Notes: generated by a model not told the origin, from the letters alone. A stretch of 64,000 nucleotides of DNA from Agromyces allii (GCF_009749385.1 NZ_WBIN01000001.1:186001-250000); one strand, 5' to 3'. Shown: positions 24,265 through 33,798, numbered from the stretch's first letter. Numbers and translations are program-made.

Positions 24265-27177
24265 TTACTGACCGGAGTCGGCCAGCGCCAGCATCTTCGC
24301 GATCGTCTCGGCGAGCTGCGCGTCGGCCGCCCCGTACGCCGCCCAGTCGCCGTCGGCGAGGGCCGCCTGCTTCGCCTTCAGGAACCCGGACGCATCGCGC
24401 AGCAGTTGCTGCATCTCGGCGCTCTGGCCCGTGCCGCCGTCGGTCGGCGGCGGAGTGGTGCCGTCGCCCTCGGTCGGAGTCTCGGGCGGGGCATTCGGGT
24501 CGACCTCGTTGTCACCGGCATCCGCCCCGGAATCGCCGCCGAACAGCACGTCGAGCGCGAGGTCGAGGGTGTCCTGGAAGGCGATGTCGTCGCCGAACGC
24601 CACGAGCACCTTCTGCAGCAGCGGATAGCTCGTGTTGCCCGTGGACTTCACGAAGACCGGCTGCACGTACAGCAGACCGCCGCCGACGGGCACCGTGAGC
24701 AGGTTGCCGTTGATCACGTCGGACTGTCCCTGTTTCAGCAGGTTGAGCGACTGCGACACCGTCGGATCGGAGTTGAACGTCGCCTGCACCTGACCCGGGC
24801 CCGGCACGTTGTCGTCTTCGGGCAGCGTGAGCAATCGCAGCTTGCCGTACCCCTCGGCCCGTTTGCCGTCGGTGCTGCCGGCGTCGGCGTCGACCGCGAG
24901 GTAGCCGCGGAGCACGTTGCGGCTCTGGTCGCCGCTCGCCTCGGGGATGAACGTCGTGTACAGCGAGTACGACGGGGCGTCCTGGCCGGGCATCTGCATC
25001 GTCAGGTAGTACGGCGGCTGCAGCAGCGTGGTGTTGGCGGGCTCGGTCGGCTCCTTCGGCGTCGTCCACGCGTCTTCACGCGAGTAGAAGGCGCCGGCGT
25101 CGGTCACGTGGTAGCGGCCGAGCACCGCGCGCTGCATCTTGAACAGGTCGGCCGGGTAGCGCACGTGGGTCATCAGCTCGCCCGACATCTCGCTCATCGG
25201 CTTGACCGTGGTGGGGAACACCTTCTGCCAGGTCTTGAGGATCGGGTCCTCGTCGTCCCAGGCGTAGAGGGTGACCGAGCCGTCGTAGGCGTCGACGGTG
25301 GCCTTGACCGAGTTGCGGATGTAGTTGACCTCGTCGAACGGCAGGGTCTGCGGGAGGGTCTCGCTGTCGGCGATCGCCTCGCTCATGCTGACCTTGTTCG
25401 AGTACGGGTACTGGTCGGTCAGCGTGTACGCGTCGACGATCCAGACGACACGGCCGTCGACGACCGACGGGTACGCGTCGGAGTCGGGCGTGAGGTACGG
25501 GGCGGCCTTGCGCACGCGCTCGATCGGGTCGCGGTCGTAGAGGATCTGCGACGACGTGTTCACGGCGTCGGAGAGGAAGATCTGCTCCGACTGGAACTTC
25601 AGGGCGTAGACGAGCTTCGTGAAGACGTTGTCGAGCTTCGGTCCGCCGTCGCCGGTGAACGTGGTCTGCGTCTGCTCGTCGTTCTCACCGCCGGCCGGGT
25701 AGTCGAGCTCGACGGGCTTCGTGTCCTTCGGAGCACCGACGATCGAGTAGTCGGGCGAGGTCTCGCCGAAGTAGACGCGCGGCTCGAACTCGCCGAGCGC
25801 GCCCGTCGAGGGGATGCCGGACTGCAGGAACACCGGCTGGCCGCCCGCGGAGCGCTGGTTGCCCGCGGCCGCGACGAGGCCGTAGCCGTGCGTGTAGACG
25901 ATGTGCGAGTTGTACCAGGTCTCGGCGTCACCGAGGCCCGAGACCTTCAGGTCGCGCACCGCGACGACCGTGTCCTGGGTCTTGCCGTCGATCTCGTAGC
26001 GGTCGACGTCGAGCGCGTCGGGGAACTGGTAGTACTGGCGGAACTGCTCGAGCTGCTGGAACGCCGGGCTGATCACCAGCGGGTCCATGAGGCGGATGTT
26101 CGCCGTCGTCTCGGCGTCGGCGCGGAGCGCGCCCGGCTCGGCCGTGGTCTGCGCCTCGAACGGGATCTCCTCGGCGTCGGCGATGCCGTACGCGTCGCGC
26201 GTGAGGTCGATGTTGCGCTGGATGTACTCCGCCTCGAGCGTGCGGGGGCTCGGGTCGACCTGGAACCGCTGCACGACCCACGGGTAGAGCGAGCCGATGA
26301 GCAGGCTCGAGACGACGAGGAGGGCGACGCCGACGAGCGGCAGGCGCCAGCGGCCGATGATGGCCGTCACGATGAACAGCACGGCCACGATCGCCGCCGC
26401 GACGGCGAGGATCTGGCGGCCCGGGATGACGGCGTGCACGTCGGTGTAGGCGGCACCCGTGATGAGCGAGCCCGTCTCGGTGACCGTCGCGTACTGGTCG
26501 AGCCAGATGCTGACGCCCTGCAGCAGCAGGTAGAGGCCCGCGGTGATCGCGATCTGCACGCGCGCCGACTTCGAGATGACGACCTCGCGGCCGTTCACGC
26601 GGATCGCGCCGTAGAGGTAGTTGGTGGCCGCGACGAGCAGGAGCGAGAGCAGCACGACGGCCGACGCGAAGCCCACGATCGAGCGGTAGAACGGCAGCTC
26701 GAAGACGTAGAAGCCGAGGTCGAACCCGAACTGCGGGTCGGTCGAGCCGAAGGGCGTGCGGTTCAGCCAGGTGAGGGTGAGATCCCACCGGCTCGAGGTC
26801 GAGACGCCCGCGAAGATGCCGAGCACGACGGGCACGCCGTACATGGCGAGGCGGCGCAGGGGCTCGAAGACCTCCTGGTAGCGGTCGAGCTGCGAGTTGA
26901 ACTTCGCGTAGACGGGCCGCGTGCGGTAGGCGATCTGGATCGACGCCCACACGGGCACGGCCATCGCGAGGAAGCCGATGACGAAGAGCACCGTGCGAGC
27001 GATCCACTGCGTGGTCAGCACCTCGAGGAACCCGAGCTGGTCGTACCAGAGCACGTCGGCGTAGAGTCCGGTGAACACGAAGAATGCGATCACCAGCACG
27101 GCCAACACCCCGATCGTCAGGGCGATCGGCGCACGGCGGCGCGAAATCCTCGGTTCTTGCGGCTGTGTTGCTGACAC
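24265..27177 (-). CDS. UPF0182 family large membrane protein
   Basis: A 970-residue protein matching the actinobacterial UPF0182 (COG1615) family, whose members have about this length (Mycobacterium Rv3193c from memory). Seven or so membrane helices lie in the first 330 residues, with the motif TGLYADVLWYDQLGF in the first extracellular loop, then a large extracytoplasmic domain and an acidic Pro/Thr/Gly-rich stretch (near residues 870-915) before a helical C terminus. Function is unknown. It is next to the PDZ protease, an order conserved across Actinobacteria. A GTG start is used. Confidence 0.92.
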   Translation of the reverse strand: MSATQPQEPRISRRRAPIALTIGVLAVLVIAFFVFTGLYADVLWYDQLGFLEVLTTQWIARTVLFVIGFLAMAVPVWASIQIAYRTRPVYAKFNSQLDRYQEVFEPLRRLAMYGVPVVLGIFAGVSTSSRWDLTLTWLNRTPFGSTDPQFGFDLGFYVFELPFYRSIVGFASAVVLLSLLLVAATNYLYGAIRVNGREVVISKSARVQIAITAGLYLLLQGVSIWLDQYATVTETGSLITGAAYTDVHAVIPGRQILAVAAAIVAVLFIVTAIIGRWRLPLVGVALLVVSSLLIGSLYPWVVQRFQVDPSPRTLEAEYIQRNIDLTRDAYGIADAEEIPFEAQTTAEPGALRADAETTANIRLMDPLVISPAFQQLEQFRQYYQFPDALDVDRYEIDGKTQDTVVAVRDLKVSGLGDAETWYNSHIVYTHGYGLVAAAGNQRSAGGQPVFLQSGIPSTGALGEFEPRVYFGETSPDYSIVGAPKDTKPVELDYPAGGENDEQTQTTFTGDGGPKLDNVFTKLVYALKFQSEQIFLSDAVNTSSQILYDRDPIERVRKAAPYLTPDSDAYPSVVDGRVVWIVDAYTLTDQYPYSNKVSMSEAIADSETLPQTLPFDEVNYIRNSVKATVDAYDGSVTLYAWDDEDPILKTWQKVFPTTVKPMSEMSGELMTHVRYPADLFKMQRAVLGRYHVTDAGAFYSREDAWTTPKEPTEPANTTLLQPPYYLTMQMPGQDAPSYSLYTTFIPEASGDQSRNVLRGYLAVDADAGSTDGKRAEGYGKLRLLTLPEDDNVPGPGQVQATFNSDPTVSQSLNLLKQGQSDVINGNLLTVPVGGGLLYVQPVFVKSTGNTSYPLLQKVLVAFGDDIAFQDTLDLALDVLFGGDSGADAGDNEVDPNAPPETPTEGDGTTPPPTDGGTGQSAEMQQLLRDASGFLKAKQAALADGDWAAYGAADAQLAETIAKMLALADSGQ

Positions 27178-27331
27178 TCTCGGGCCTCATTCGGTCGCGA
27201 CGGGATCGAATCTCCATCCTACGTTCGTCGAACGGGGCTGAAGCCGCGTGAGGGCGCCCTCCGGCTGGGAACTTCGTAACGAATCGAGGGTCGGATGCCG
27301 CGTGCCGCATGTGTTCGGCGACGCGAGACCT

Positions 27332-28456
27332 TCAGGACGCCGGGCAGGTGGCGAAGTCGCCCAGGTCGGCTCCCTCGCCCGCGGCCTCGACGACCGCGCG
27401 GGCCTGGTCGAGCGTCTCGACGGCGAACACGTCGACGCCGTCGGGGACGTTGCCGGTGACCTCGTCGCAGTTCGACTCGGGCGCGAGGAAGACGGTGGCA
27501 CCGGCATCCTTCGCCCCCCAGAGCTTCTGACGGATGCCGCCGATGGGGCCGACCGCGCCCGCGGAGTCGATGGTGCCCGTGCCGGCGACGATCTCGCCGC
27601 CGGTCATGGCGCCGGGCGTCAGCTCGTCGACGATGCCGAGGGCGAACATCATGCCCGCGCTCGGCCCGCCGACGTCGTCGAGCTGCAGCTCGACGTCGAT
27701 CGGGAACTCGTAGACCATGCGCACGCCGACGCCGAGCACGAACACGCCCGAGTTGTCGGAGGGCGTGACCTCGAGCGAGACCGCGGCGCCGTCGCGCAGC
27801 ACCTGCAGTTCGGCGGGGGTGTCGCCGCCGTTCTCCTGCACGGCCGCGCGCAGTTCGTCGATGGAGAAGACGTCGACGCCGTTGACCTGCTGGATGACGT
27901 CGTCGTCTTCGAGCACGCCCTCAGCGGGCGACCCCTCGGCCACGCCGGAGACCGTGACCTCTCGTGGGAAGTCGTAGCCGAGCTCGACGAGCGCGGCGGC
28001 GATCGCGTCTTGCTGGGAGTCGACCATGGCCGCCGCGTTCTGCGCGTCGCGGTCCTCGTCGGTGACGCCGGCCGGGAAGACCGCCTCGACGGGGATGACC
28101 GACTGCCGGACGTCGAACCAGGCCCGCATGACCTCGAACCAGCTGGGCGTCGCGCCCGGCCGCCCCACGACCGAGACGGTGAGCAGGTTGAGCTCGCCCT
28201 CGGTGGGGTAGGTCTTCTCGTCGGGGATGGCGATGAGCGGGATCTCCTCGCCGTCGTGCTCGGCCGTGCCGAGCGTGTCGTACACGGGGCCCGGCCGCTC
28301 GATCACGTACGGCGACGGCAGCAGCGCGAACAGTGCGGCGATCACGACCGCGACCACGGCCGCCCAGCCGCCGAAGCGCTCGCGGAACGGGCGGGGCTCT
28401 GCGACGTGGGCCGGTTCGTCGGGGCTCGGCGAGTGGTCGTCGGCGAAGAGTGCCAT
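27332..28456 (-). CDS. PDZ-domain Lon-like serine protease (YlbL type)
   Basis: A 374-residue membrane-anchored protease. One N-terminal helix (near residues 28-48) leads to a PDZ domain (about 145-225; VAEGSPAEGVLEDDDVIQQVNG) and a Lon-type domain with the Ser/Lys dyad: Ser in GGPSAGMMFALGI and Lys in GGIRQKLWGAKDAGA. No AAA domain is present. Relatives include B. subtilis YlbL and Mycobacterium Rv3194c; substrates are largely unknown. Start ATG 28456 has a GGAAGGAA site. It lies upstream of UPF0182 on the same strand. Confidence 0.92.
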   Translation of the reverse strand: MALFADDHSPSPDEPAHVAEPRPFRERFGGWAAVVAVVIAALFALLPSPYVIERPGPVYDTLGTAEHDGEEIPLIAIPDEKTYPTEGELNLLTVSVVGRPGATPSWFEVMRAWFDVRQSVIPVEAVFPAGVTDEDRDAQNAAAMVDSQQDAIAAALVELGYDFPREVTVSGVAEGSPAEGVLEDDDVIQQVNGVDVFSIDELRAAVQENGGDTPAELQVLRDGAAVSLEVTPSDNSGVFVLGVGVRMVYEFPIDVELQLDDVGGPSAGMMFALGIVDELTPGAMTGGEIVAGTGTIDSAGAVGPIGGIRQKLWGAKDAGATVFLAPESNCDEVTGNVPDGVDVFAVETLDQARAVVEAAGEGADLGDFATCPAS

Positions 28457-28614
28457 CGATGGTTCCTTCCGGACGGTGCTGACGCCGAGATCCGCCGGAT
28501 GCCGCACCTGTTCGCGACAGGCGGACACCGGGAACGCCCAGCTTAAGCCATTTCCCAGCCTCCCGTCCGCACCACGGCGCTACGGTGGAGAGAACTTGAC
28601 AGGAGGTGGCTCAC

Positions 28615-30030
28615 GTGGCCGATCGGGACGACGAGCCGGGCGACAAGAACTCCGAAGAGGAGTTCCGCGAGATGCTGCGCAATCTGCTCTCGGGCGGGGG
28701 CGGCATCGATCCGGCCCAGTTGGCGGGCGCCGCAGGGCTGCCGAACGATCCGGCGAGCGTGGCCGCGCTGTTCAGCCAGCTCCAGCAGGCCATGAACCAC
28801 GCCGACGACGGCATCGACTGGAGCGCAGCCCTTCGCCAGGGCGAGCAGCGCGCGGCATCCGCCCAGTTGCAGGTCACCGACGAGGAGCGCGCACGTCTCG
28901 ACCAGGCGCTGCAGGTCGCTTCGCTCTGGCTCGACGAGGCCGTCGTGTTCGGCCGGCTGCCCGACTCCCCCGAGCTGCTCACGCGCCGGGGCTGGGTCGC
29001 CGCGACGATGCCGATCTGGACCCAGCTCGCCGAACCGGTCGCGCTCAGCATCGCCGACGCCCTCACCCGGGTCATGCGCGAGCAGGCGCCCGAGGAGATG
29101 CAGTCGATGATCGCCGGCGCGAGCAAGCTCATGCGCGGCATCGGCGGCGCGATGTTCGCCATGCAGCTCGGACAGGTCGTCGGCCAGCTCGCGTCCGAGG
29201 TGGTCTCGGGCGGCGACGTCGGCATCCCGCTGCAGGCCGACGGGCGCGCGGCGCTCATCCCGCAGAACGTCGCCGAGTTCGGCGCCGACCTCGACATCCC
29301 GTCGACCGAGATCGAGCTGTACCTCGCCGTGCGCGAGCTCGCGCACGCGCGCCTCTTCCGGCACGCGCGCTGGCTCCGGCTCAACCTCATCAGCGCGATC
29401 ACGGCGTACGCGCGCGGCATCGAGATCGACACCGAGCGCCTCGAGCAGCTCGCCGAGGGCTTCGACCCGTCCAACCCGACGAACACCGACGAGCTTCGCC
29501 ACGCCGTCGAGTCGGGCGCGCTCATCAGCGCGAAGAGCGATGCGCAGCAGGAGGCGCTCGCACGGCTCGAGACCATGCTCGCGCTCATCGAGGGCTGGGT
29601 CGACCAGGCCACGGCCGACGCGACGAGCCGCCTGCCGAAGTCCGACGCGATCGCCGAGACCATCCGGCGCCGCCGTGCGACGGGCGGCCCGGCCGAGTCC
29701 GCGTTCGCGACCCTCGTCGGTCTCGAGATCCGCCCTCGACGCATGCGCGAGGCCGCGGCCATGTGGCGCGCGGTCACCGACGCCGTCGGCATCGAGCAGC
29801 GCGACGCGCTCTGGGCCCACCCCGACCTCCTGCCGACCAGCGAAGACCTCGACGACCCGAGTCGGCTCATCGCGCGGCTCACGGGCGCCGAGTCCGCGGT
29901 CAGCGAGGCCGATGACGAGTTCGACCAGGCCCTCGAGGCGCTGCTGCGCGGCGAGACGCCCGCGGCCCCGGGCGAGGGCGGCGAGGCCCCCCAGACGCCG
30001 GAGGCCGACGGCGGGCCGTCCCCCGTCTGA
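28615..30030 (+). CDS. DUF2342 zincin-like putative metallohydrolase
   Basis: A 471-residue protein of the DUF2342 family (F420-biosynthesis-associated or zinc-dependent metalloprotease in annotation). The defining segment is YLAVRELAHARLFRHARWL, where His residues on one helix and an upstream Glu would bind zinc. A Gly/Asp-rich start and an acidic Pro/Gly-rich tail flank the fold. The GTG at 28615 follows a perfect AGGAGG with 8-nt spacing, so I rejected the GTG inside the ribosome site. It is divergent from the PDZ protease, the order I remember for Rv3194c-Rv3195. The true activity is unknown. Confidence 0.85.
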   Translation: MADRDDEPGDKNSEEEFREMLRNLLSGGGGIDPAQLAGAAGLPNDPASVAALFSQLQQAMNHADDGIDWSAALRQGEQRAASAQLQVTDEERARLDQALQVASLWLDEAVVFGRLPDSPELLTRRGWVAATMPIWTQLAEPVALSIADALTRVMREQAPEEMQSMIAGASKLMRGIGGAMFAMQLGQVVGQLASEVVSGGDVGIPLQADGRAALIPQNVAEFGADLDIPSTEIELYLAVRELAHARLFRHARWLRLNLISAITAYARGIEIDTERLEQLAEGFDPSNPTNTDELRHAVESGALISAKSDAQQEALARLETMLALIEGWVDQATADATSRLPKSDAIAETIRRRRATGGPAESAFATLVGLEIRPRRMREAAAMWRAVTDAVGIEQRDALWAHPDLLPTSEDLDDPSRLIARLTGAESAVSEADDEFDQALEALLRGETPAAPGEGGEAPQTPEADGGPSPV

Positions 30031-30071
30031 CCGGCGGGCAACCGGGCACCGAGCCCCGAGCACTGAGAACT

Positions 30072-30112
30072 GCGCCGCCGCATCCCTTCCCTGTGGACGG
30101 ATGCGGCGGCGC
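30072..30112 (+). terminator. 14-bp hairpin between DUF2342 and E1-like genes
   Basis: Arms 30072-30085 and 30099-30112 are perfect complements with a 13-nt loop, 42 nt after the DUF2342 stop. It probably terminates that gene and separates it from the next start. Confidence 0.7.
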
Positions 30113-30139
30113 GGTCGTCCGATCGGGCAAGCTCGCCGC

Positions 30140-31114
30140 ATGACGCTCCGGCTGGATCCCGCGCTCCCCCTCGTCTGGCGCACGCCCGAAGACCTGCAGG
30201 TCGGCGCGGCCGCCCCGGTCGCGGTGTTCGAACGCGCCGGCGACGTCGAGGCCGGCCTCATCGCGGCGCTCCGGCACGGCGTGAGCCTCACGACGCTCGT
30301 CACGATCGGCTCGGGCCTCGACGCCTCGCCCGAGCGGGTGCACGAGGTCGTCGAACGCCTGGCGCCGGCGTTCGTGGGCGAGCCGTCGCCGTCGGCTTCC
30401 CGAGGTGATCACGGCCGAGCGGATGCCGCGGTGCGGCGTACGCGAACGGTGGCCGTCGACGGCACCGGCCCGCTCGCCGACCTCATCGCCGCGAACCTCG
30501 CGGCGTTCGGACACTTCGTGCTGCGGCTCGAGCCGCCCGCGCCCGGCGGGGCCCCGGCGAGCACCGACCTTCCCGAACCCGACCTCGTCGTCATCGTCGC
30601 CGCCTGGGCCGTCACGCCCGCACGTCACCTGCCGTGGCTCCGCCGCGACCTGCCGCACCTCGCCGTCGTGAGCGACGACGCCGGCATCCGCGTCGGACCG
30701 TTCGTCGAACCCGGCCGCGGCCCCTGCCTGCGCTGCCTCGACCTCGCTGCTCGAGATGCGGATGCCGCGTGGCCCGTGATCGCCGCGCAGCTCGCCGGGC
30801 GACCGGCCCCCGCCGACACCTCGCGGTTGCGGTTCGACGCCGCCGCACTCGCGGCGACCGTCGTCGACGACCGGTTCAGCGAACAGCTCGAGGGCCGGCC
30901 CGCCCCCGACGCCGCGTCGTCGGCCCGGCACGACCTGACCGCGGCATCCGTCAGGTTCGACCGGCGGGGGTCCTCTGGTCGCCGCCTCGCGCACGCGGAG
31001 CATCCGGCGTGCGGCTGCCGAGCTCCCGCAGGAATCGCGATTCCTCTCGCACTGCCCGCTGCTGGCCGCCGAGCCGCGCCCAGCTCAGCGACAGCCGTCG
31101 CCGAGCGCGCGTGA
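30140..31114 (+). CDS. E1/ThiF-like cyclodehydratase-related protein, unknown function
   Basis: A 324-residue protein. A winged-helix-like N terminus (residues 1-90) is followed by a Rossmann-like half (VAVDGTGPLADLIAANLAAFG) and two Cys pairs, C196-x2-C199 (GPCLRCLD) and C291-x-C293 (HPACGC), that could bind one zinc as in E1-like proteins linked to thiazole/oxazole-modified peptides. No precursor peptide or YcaO gene is near. It occupies the slot of Rv3196-type genes in the conserved block. CAAGCT sits 6 nt before the ATG, suggesting a leaderless start. The last 55 codons, including the second Cys pair, overlap the end of uvrD2 on the other strand. Confidence 0.75.
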   Translation: MTLRLDPALPLVWRTPEDLQVGAAAPVAVFERAGDVEAGLIAALRHGVSLTTLVTIGSGLDASPERVHEVVERLAPAFVGEPSPSASRGDHGRADAAVRRTRTVAVDGTGPLADLIAANLAAFGHFVLRLEPPAPGGAPASTDLPEPDLVVIVAAWAVTPARHLPWLRRDLPHLAVVSDDAGIRVGPFVEPGRGPCLRCLDLAARDADAAWPVIAAQLAGRPAPADTSRLRFDAAALAATVVDDRFSEQLEGRPAPDAASSARHDLTAASVRFDRRGSSGRRLAHAEHPACGCRAPAGIAIPLALPAAGRRAAPSSATAVAERA

Positions 31115-32696
31115 CGCCCACGTAGAACAGGCGGCGCTCCTCGTCGATCGCGTCGAGGCCCTTCGCGTAGGCGATCGGGAGCATGCCCTCGGTGAGCCCG
31201 ACGATGTGCACCTCGTCCCACTCGAGACCCTTCGCCGAGTGCAGGGTCGCGAGCGTGACGGCCTGCACGGTGGGCTCGTGCTGGGCCTCGGCGCGGGCCC
31301 GGAGGTCGTCGGCGAACGCGCGGAACGTGGTGCCGGCCGGGGCGTCGTCGACGAGTCGGGCGAGCGCGTTCAGCGACTCCCACCGCCCGCGCACCGCACC
31401 GGGGCCGTCGGGCGCCTGCGCGGTCCATCCGAGCGAGCGCAGGACGTCGCTCACCGACTTGAAGAGCGGCTCGTTCGCGATCGTGAGCGCTGCGGCGCGC
31501 AGCGCCTGCACCGCCTGGCGCACCTCGGGCTGGTCGAAGAACCGCACGTTGCCGCGGATCCGAGACGCCACGCCCACCTCGTCGAGCGCGTGCTCGAGCA
31601 TCGCCGACTGCGAGTTGACGCGCATGAGCACGGCGATCTGCTCGGGCGCCGCACCCGCGTCGATGCGGTTTCGGATCACCGTCGCGACGCCGCGCGCCTC
31701 GGCCAGCTCATCGGCGTACGACGTGATCGCGGGTTCCTCGCCGAGCTTCTCCGCGGTCGCCGCCCGCAGCTGCAGCGCGCCGGTGCGACCGCGCATGAGC
31801 CGGTTGGCGGCCTCGACGATGGGCTCGACCGAACGATAGTTGCGCTCGAGACGCACGATCGTGGCATCCGCGAACCGACGTTCGAACCCGAGCAGGTACT
31901 CGGGCGTCGCGCCCGCGAACGAGTAGATGGTCTGGCTCGCGTCGCCGACGACGCAGAGCTCGCTGCGATCGCCGAGCCACAGGTCGAGCAGGTGCTGCTG
32001 CGCGGGCGAGACGTCCTGGTACTCGTCGACGACGAAGTGGCGGTAGCTCTCGTGCACCTGCATGGCGACGGACGCCTCGGCCTCGACCATGCCCGAGGTC
32101 GCGAGCAGCACGTCCTCGAAGTCGAGCTGGCGGCGCTCGTCCTTGATGCGCTCGTACGCGGCGACCAGGTCGTGGAACTGGTCGGGCTCGAGCGAGCCGG
32201 GCGCGCCGCGCGCGGCCAGCCGCGCTTCGTAGGCCGCGGGCGTCAGCAGGCCGACCTTGCGCCACTCGATCTCGGCCGCGACGTCGCGGAGCGTGGGCTG
32301 GTCGACGCGCAGGCGGATCGACTCGGCCGCCGCACCCAGCAGCCGCCCCTTGTACTCGAGCACGCGGGGCGCGGCACCGCCGACGACCAGCGGCCAGAAG
32401 TGGTTCAGCTGCGCGAGCGCGGCCGCGTGGAACGTGCGCACCGGCACGCCGCCCGCGCCGAGCAGGCGCAGCCGCTCGCGGAGCTCGGCCGCCGCGCGAG
32501 ACGTGAACGTGAGCGCCATGACGCGCGCCGGATCGTAGGTGCCGCTCGCGACGCCGTAGGCGATGCGATGCGTGATCGCCCGGGTCTTGCCCGTGCCCGC
32601 ACCCGCGAGGATGCAGACCGGCCCGAGCAGCGCCTCGGCCGCGACGCGTTGCTCGTCGTCGAGATCGGCGAGCAGGGGGTCGGATGCCGCGCTCAC
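30951..32696 (-). CDS. uvrD2: UvrD2-type superfamily 1 DNA helicase (short form)
   Basis: A 581-residue SF1A helicase with Walker A AGAGTGKT, motif Ia (ALTFTSRAA), motif II VVDEYQDVS, motif III CVVGDASQTIYSF, motif V (TLHSAKGLEWDEVHIV) and motif VI (YVGVTRARRRL). From memory, mycobacterial UvrD2 is about 700 residues and carries HRDC and four-Cys C-terminal regions; this protein ends soon after motif VI and lacks both. The GTG start overlaps the nudC stop (GTGA), so it is co-translated with nudC. A role in DNA repair or fork clearance is inferred from the family. Confidence 0.9.
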   Translation of the reverse strand: MSAASDPLLADLDDEQRVAAEALLGPVCILAGAGTGKTRAITHRIAYGVASGTYDPARVMALTFTSRAAAELRERLRLLGAGGVPVRTFHAAALAQLNHFWPLVVGGAAPRVLEYKGRLLGAAAESIRLRVDQPTLRDVAAEIEWRKVGLLTPAAYEARLAARGAPGSLEPDQFHDLVAAYERIKDERRQLDFEDVLLATSGMVEAEASVAMQVHESYRHFVVDEYQDVSPAQQHLLDLWLGDRSELCVVGDASQTIYSFAGATPEYLLGFERRFADATIVRLERNYRSVEPIVEAANRLMRGRTGALQLRAATAEKLGEEPAITSYADELAEARGVATVIRNRIDAGAAPEQIAVLMRVNSQSAMLEHALDEVGVASRIRGNVRFFDQPEVRQAVQALRAAALTIANEPLFKSVSDVLRSLGWTAQAPDGPGAVRGRWESLNALARLVDDAPAGTTFRAFADDLRARAEAQHEPTVQAVTLATLHSAKGLEWDEVHIVGLTEGMLPIAYAKGLDAIDEERRLFYVGVTRARRRLSLSWARLGGQQRAVREESRFLRELGSRTPDAPRARGGDQRTPAGRT

Positions 32697-33724
32697 GCGC
32701 CCCAGCCCTGCGGCGAGGACTCGATCGGACCGCCGAACCACTGCTCGAGCATCCACCCCGCGATCGACGTGCGGCCCGGGAACCCGACCTCGGGCAGCGC
32801 GGCCGCGAGTTCGTCGCGGCTGAACCAGCGCAGTTCGAGGATCTCCTCGCCGTCGGGCGCGACGGCGGCGGCCGCCTCGGCCGAGACCGCCCGCGCCGTG
32901 AACCCGAGCATGAGGCTCGCCGGGAACGGCCACGGCTGCGACGCCACGTACGCGACGTCGACGACCTCGAGCCCGGCCTCCTCGCCGATCTCGCGCACGA
33001 CCGCGGACTCGAGCGACTCCCCCGGCTCGACGAACCCGGCGAGCAGCGAGAAGCGGTTGGACTGCCACATGGCGTTCGATCCGAGCAGCACGCGATCGTC
33101 GGCATCGGTCACGAGCACGATGACCGCGGCATCCGTTCTCGGGAACACCTGACCGCCGTCGTTCGTGCACCGGCGCGACCATCCGGACTCGATCGGCTCG
33201 GTCGGGGCGCCGCAGCGCGGGCAGAACCCGCTCGCCCGGTGCCAGTTCGCGATCGCGACGGCCTGCGTGAAGAGGCCCGCATCGCGATCGGAGAGCATCG
33301 GCGCGGCCTGGCGGAGGCCCGCCCACCGCGCCTCCTCCGGCTCGAGCAGCATCGCCGCGGACTCGTCGAGCACCCAGGCCTCGATGGGGGCACCCGCGTG
33401 CGCAGAACCCTCCTCGTCGAGGGCGCGACCGAGGTACACGCGGAGCGCATCCGGTGCCACCGGCCCGGCGCCCTCGTCGGTCGCACCGGCATCGGAACGC
33501 CCGGCAGCGGACACGGCCGCCGAGACCTCGGACGGCGGGCGCAGGTCGAGCACGGGCGAAGCACCCTCCACCCGCTCGGTGAGCAGTGCCCGGCCGTCGC
33601 GCAGCAGGAGCACGCGGGCGTCGGGATCCGCGTCGAACCGCGCGGAACGATCAGCGGCACCACGGCCGATGCCGTCGCGATCGAGGTGCGCCCGAGCGAG
33701 GGGCGGGGGTGTCGATTCGCGCAC
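32693..33724 (-). CDS. nudC: NudC-type NAD+/NADH diphosphatase (NUDIX)
   Basis: A 343-residue NUDIX hydrolase. The Nudix box GFVEPGESLESAVVREIGEE is complete, and the SQPWPFPASLM motif that marks NudC NADH-pyrophosphatases follows it. Upstream is a zinc ribbon with CPRC and one more Cys (RRCTN); the fourth expected Cys is missing. The N-terminal domain is the usual beta-rich NudC one. Members cleave NAD(H) and remove NAD caps from RNA. It heads the nudC-uvrD2 unit and is divergent from the phosphotransferase-fold gene. GTG 33724 was chosen by length; ATG 33793 would add an unlikely basic tail. Confidence 0.9.
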   Translation of the reverse strand: MRESTPPPLARAHLDRDGIGRGAADRSARFDADPDARVLLLRDGRALLTERVEGASPVLDLRPPSEVSAAVSAAGRSDAGATDEGAGPVAPDALRVYLGRALDEEGSAHAGAPIEAWVLDESAAMLLEPEEARWAGLRQAAPMLSDRDAGLFTQAVAIANWHRASGFCPRCGAPTEPIESGWSRRCTNDGGQVFPRTDAAVIVLVTDADDRVLLGSNAMWQSNRFSLLAGFVEPGESLESAVVREIGEEAGLEVVDVAYVASQPWPFPASLMLGFTARAVSAEAAAAVAPDGEEILELRWFSRDELAAALPEVGFPGRTSIAGWMLEQWFGGPIESSPQGWGA

Positions 33725-33798
33725 GGCGTCTCTCTCTCGCGTCGGGCCGGAGTCGGCGGCAAGGCGTGGCGCTCGCCGCGGCGACCGAATCACCTGCT

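Noticed and set aside
24157-27174. A 1005-codon open frame opposite the UPF0182 gene
   Set aside because: It is the mirror of a well-recognised 970-residue protein; its translation is dominated by Arg, Val, Asp and Gly with no domain pattern.
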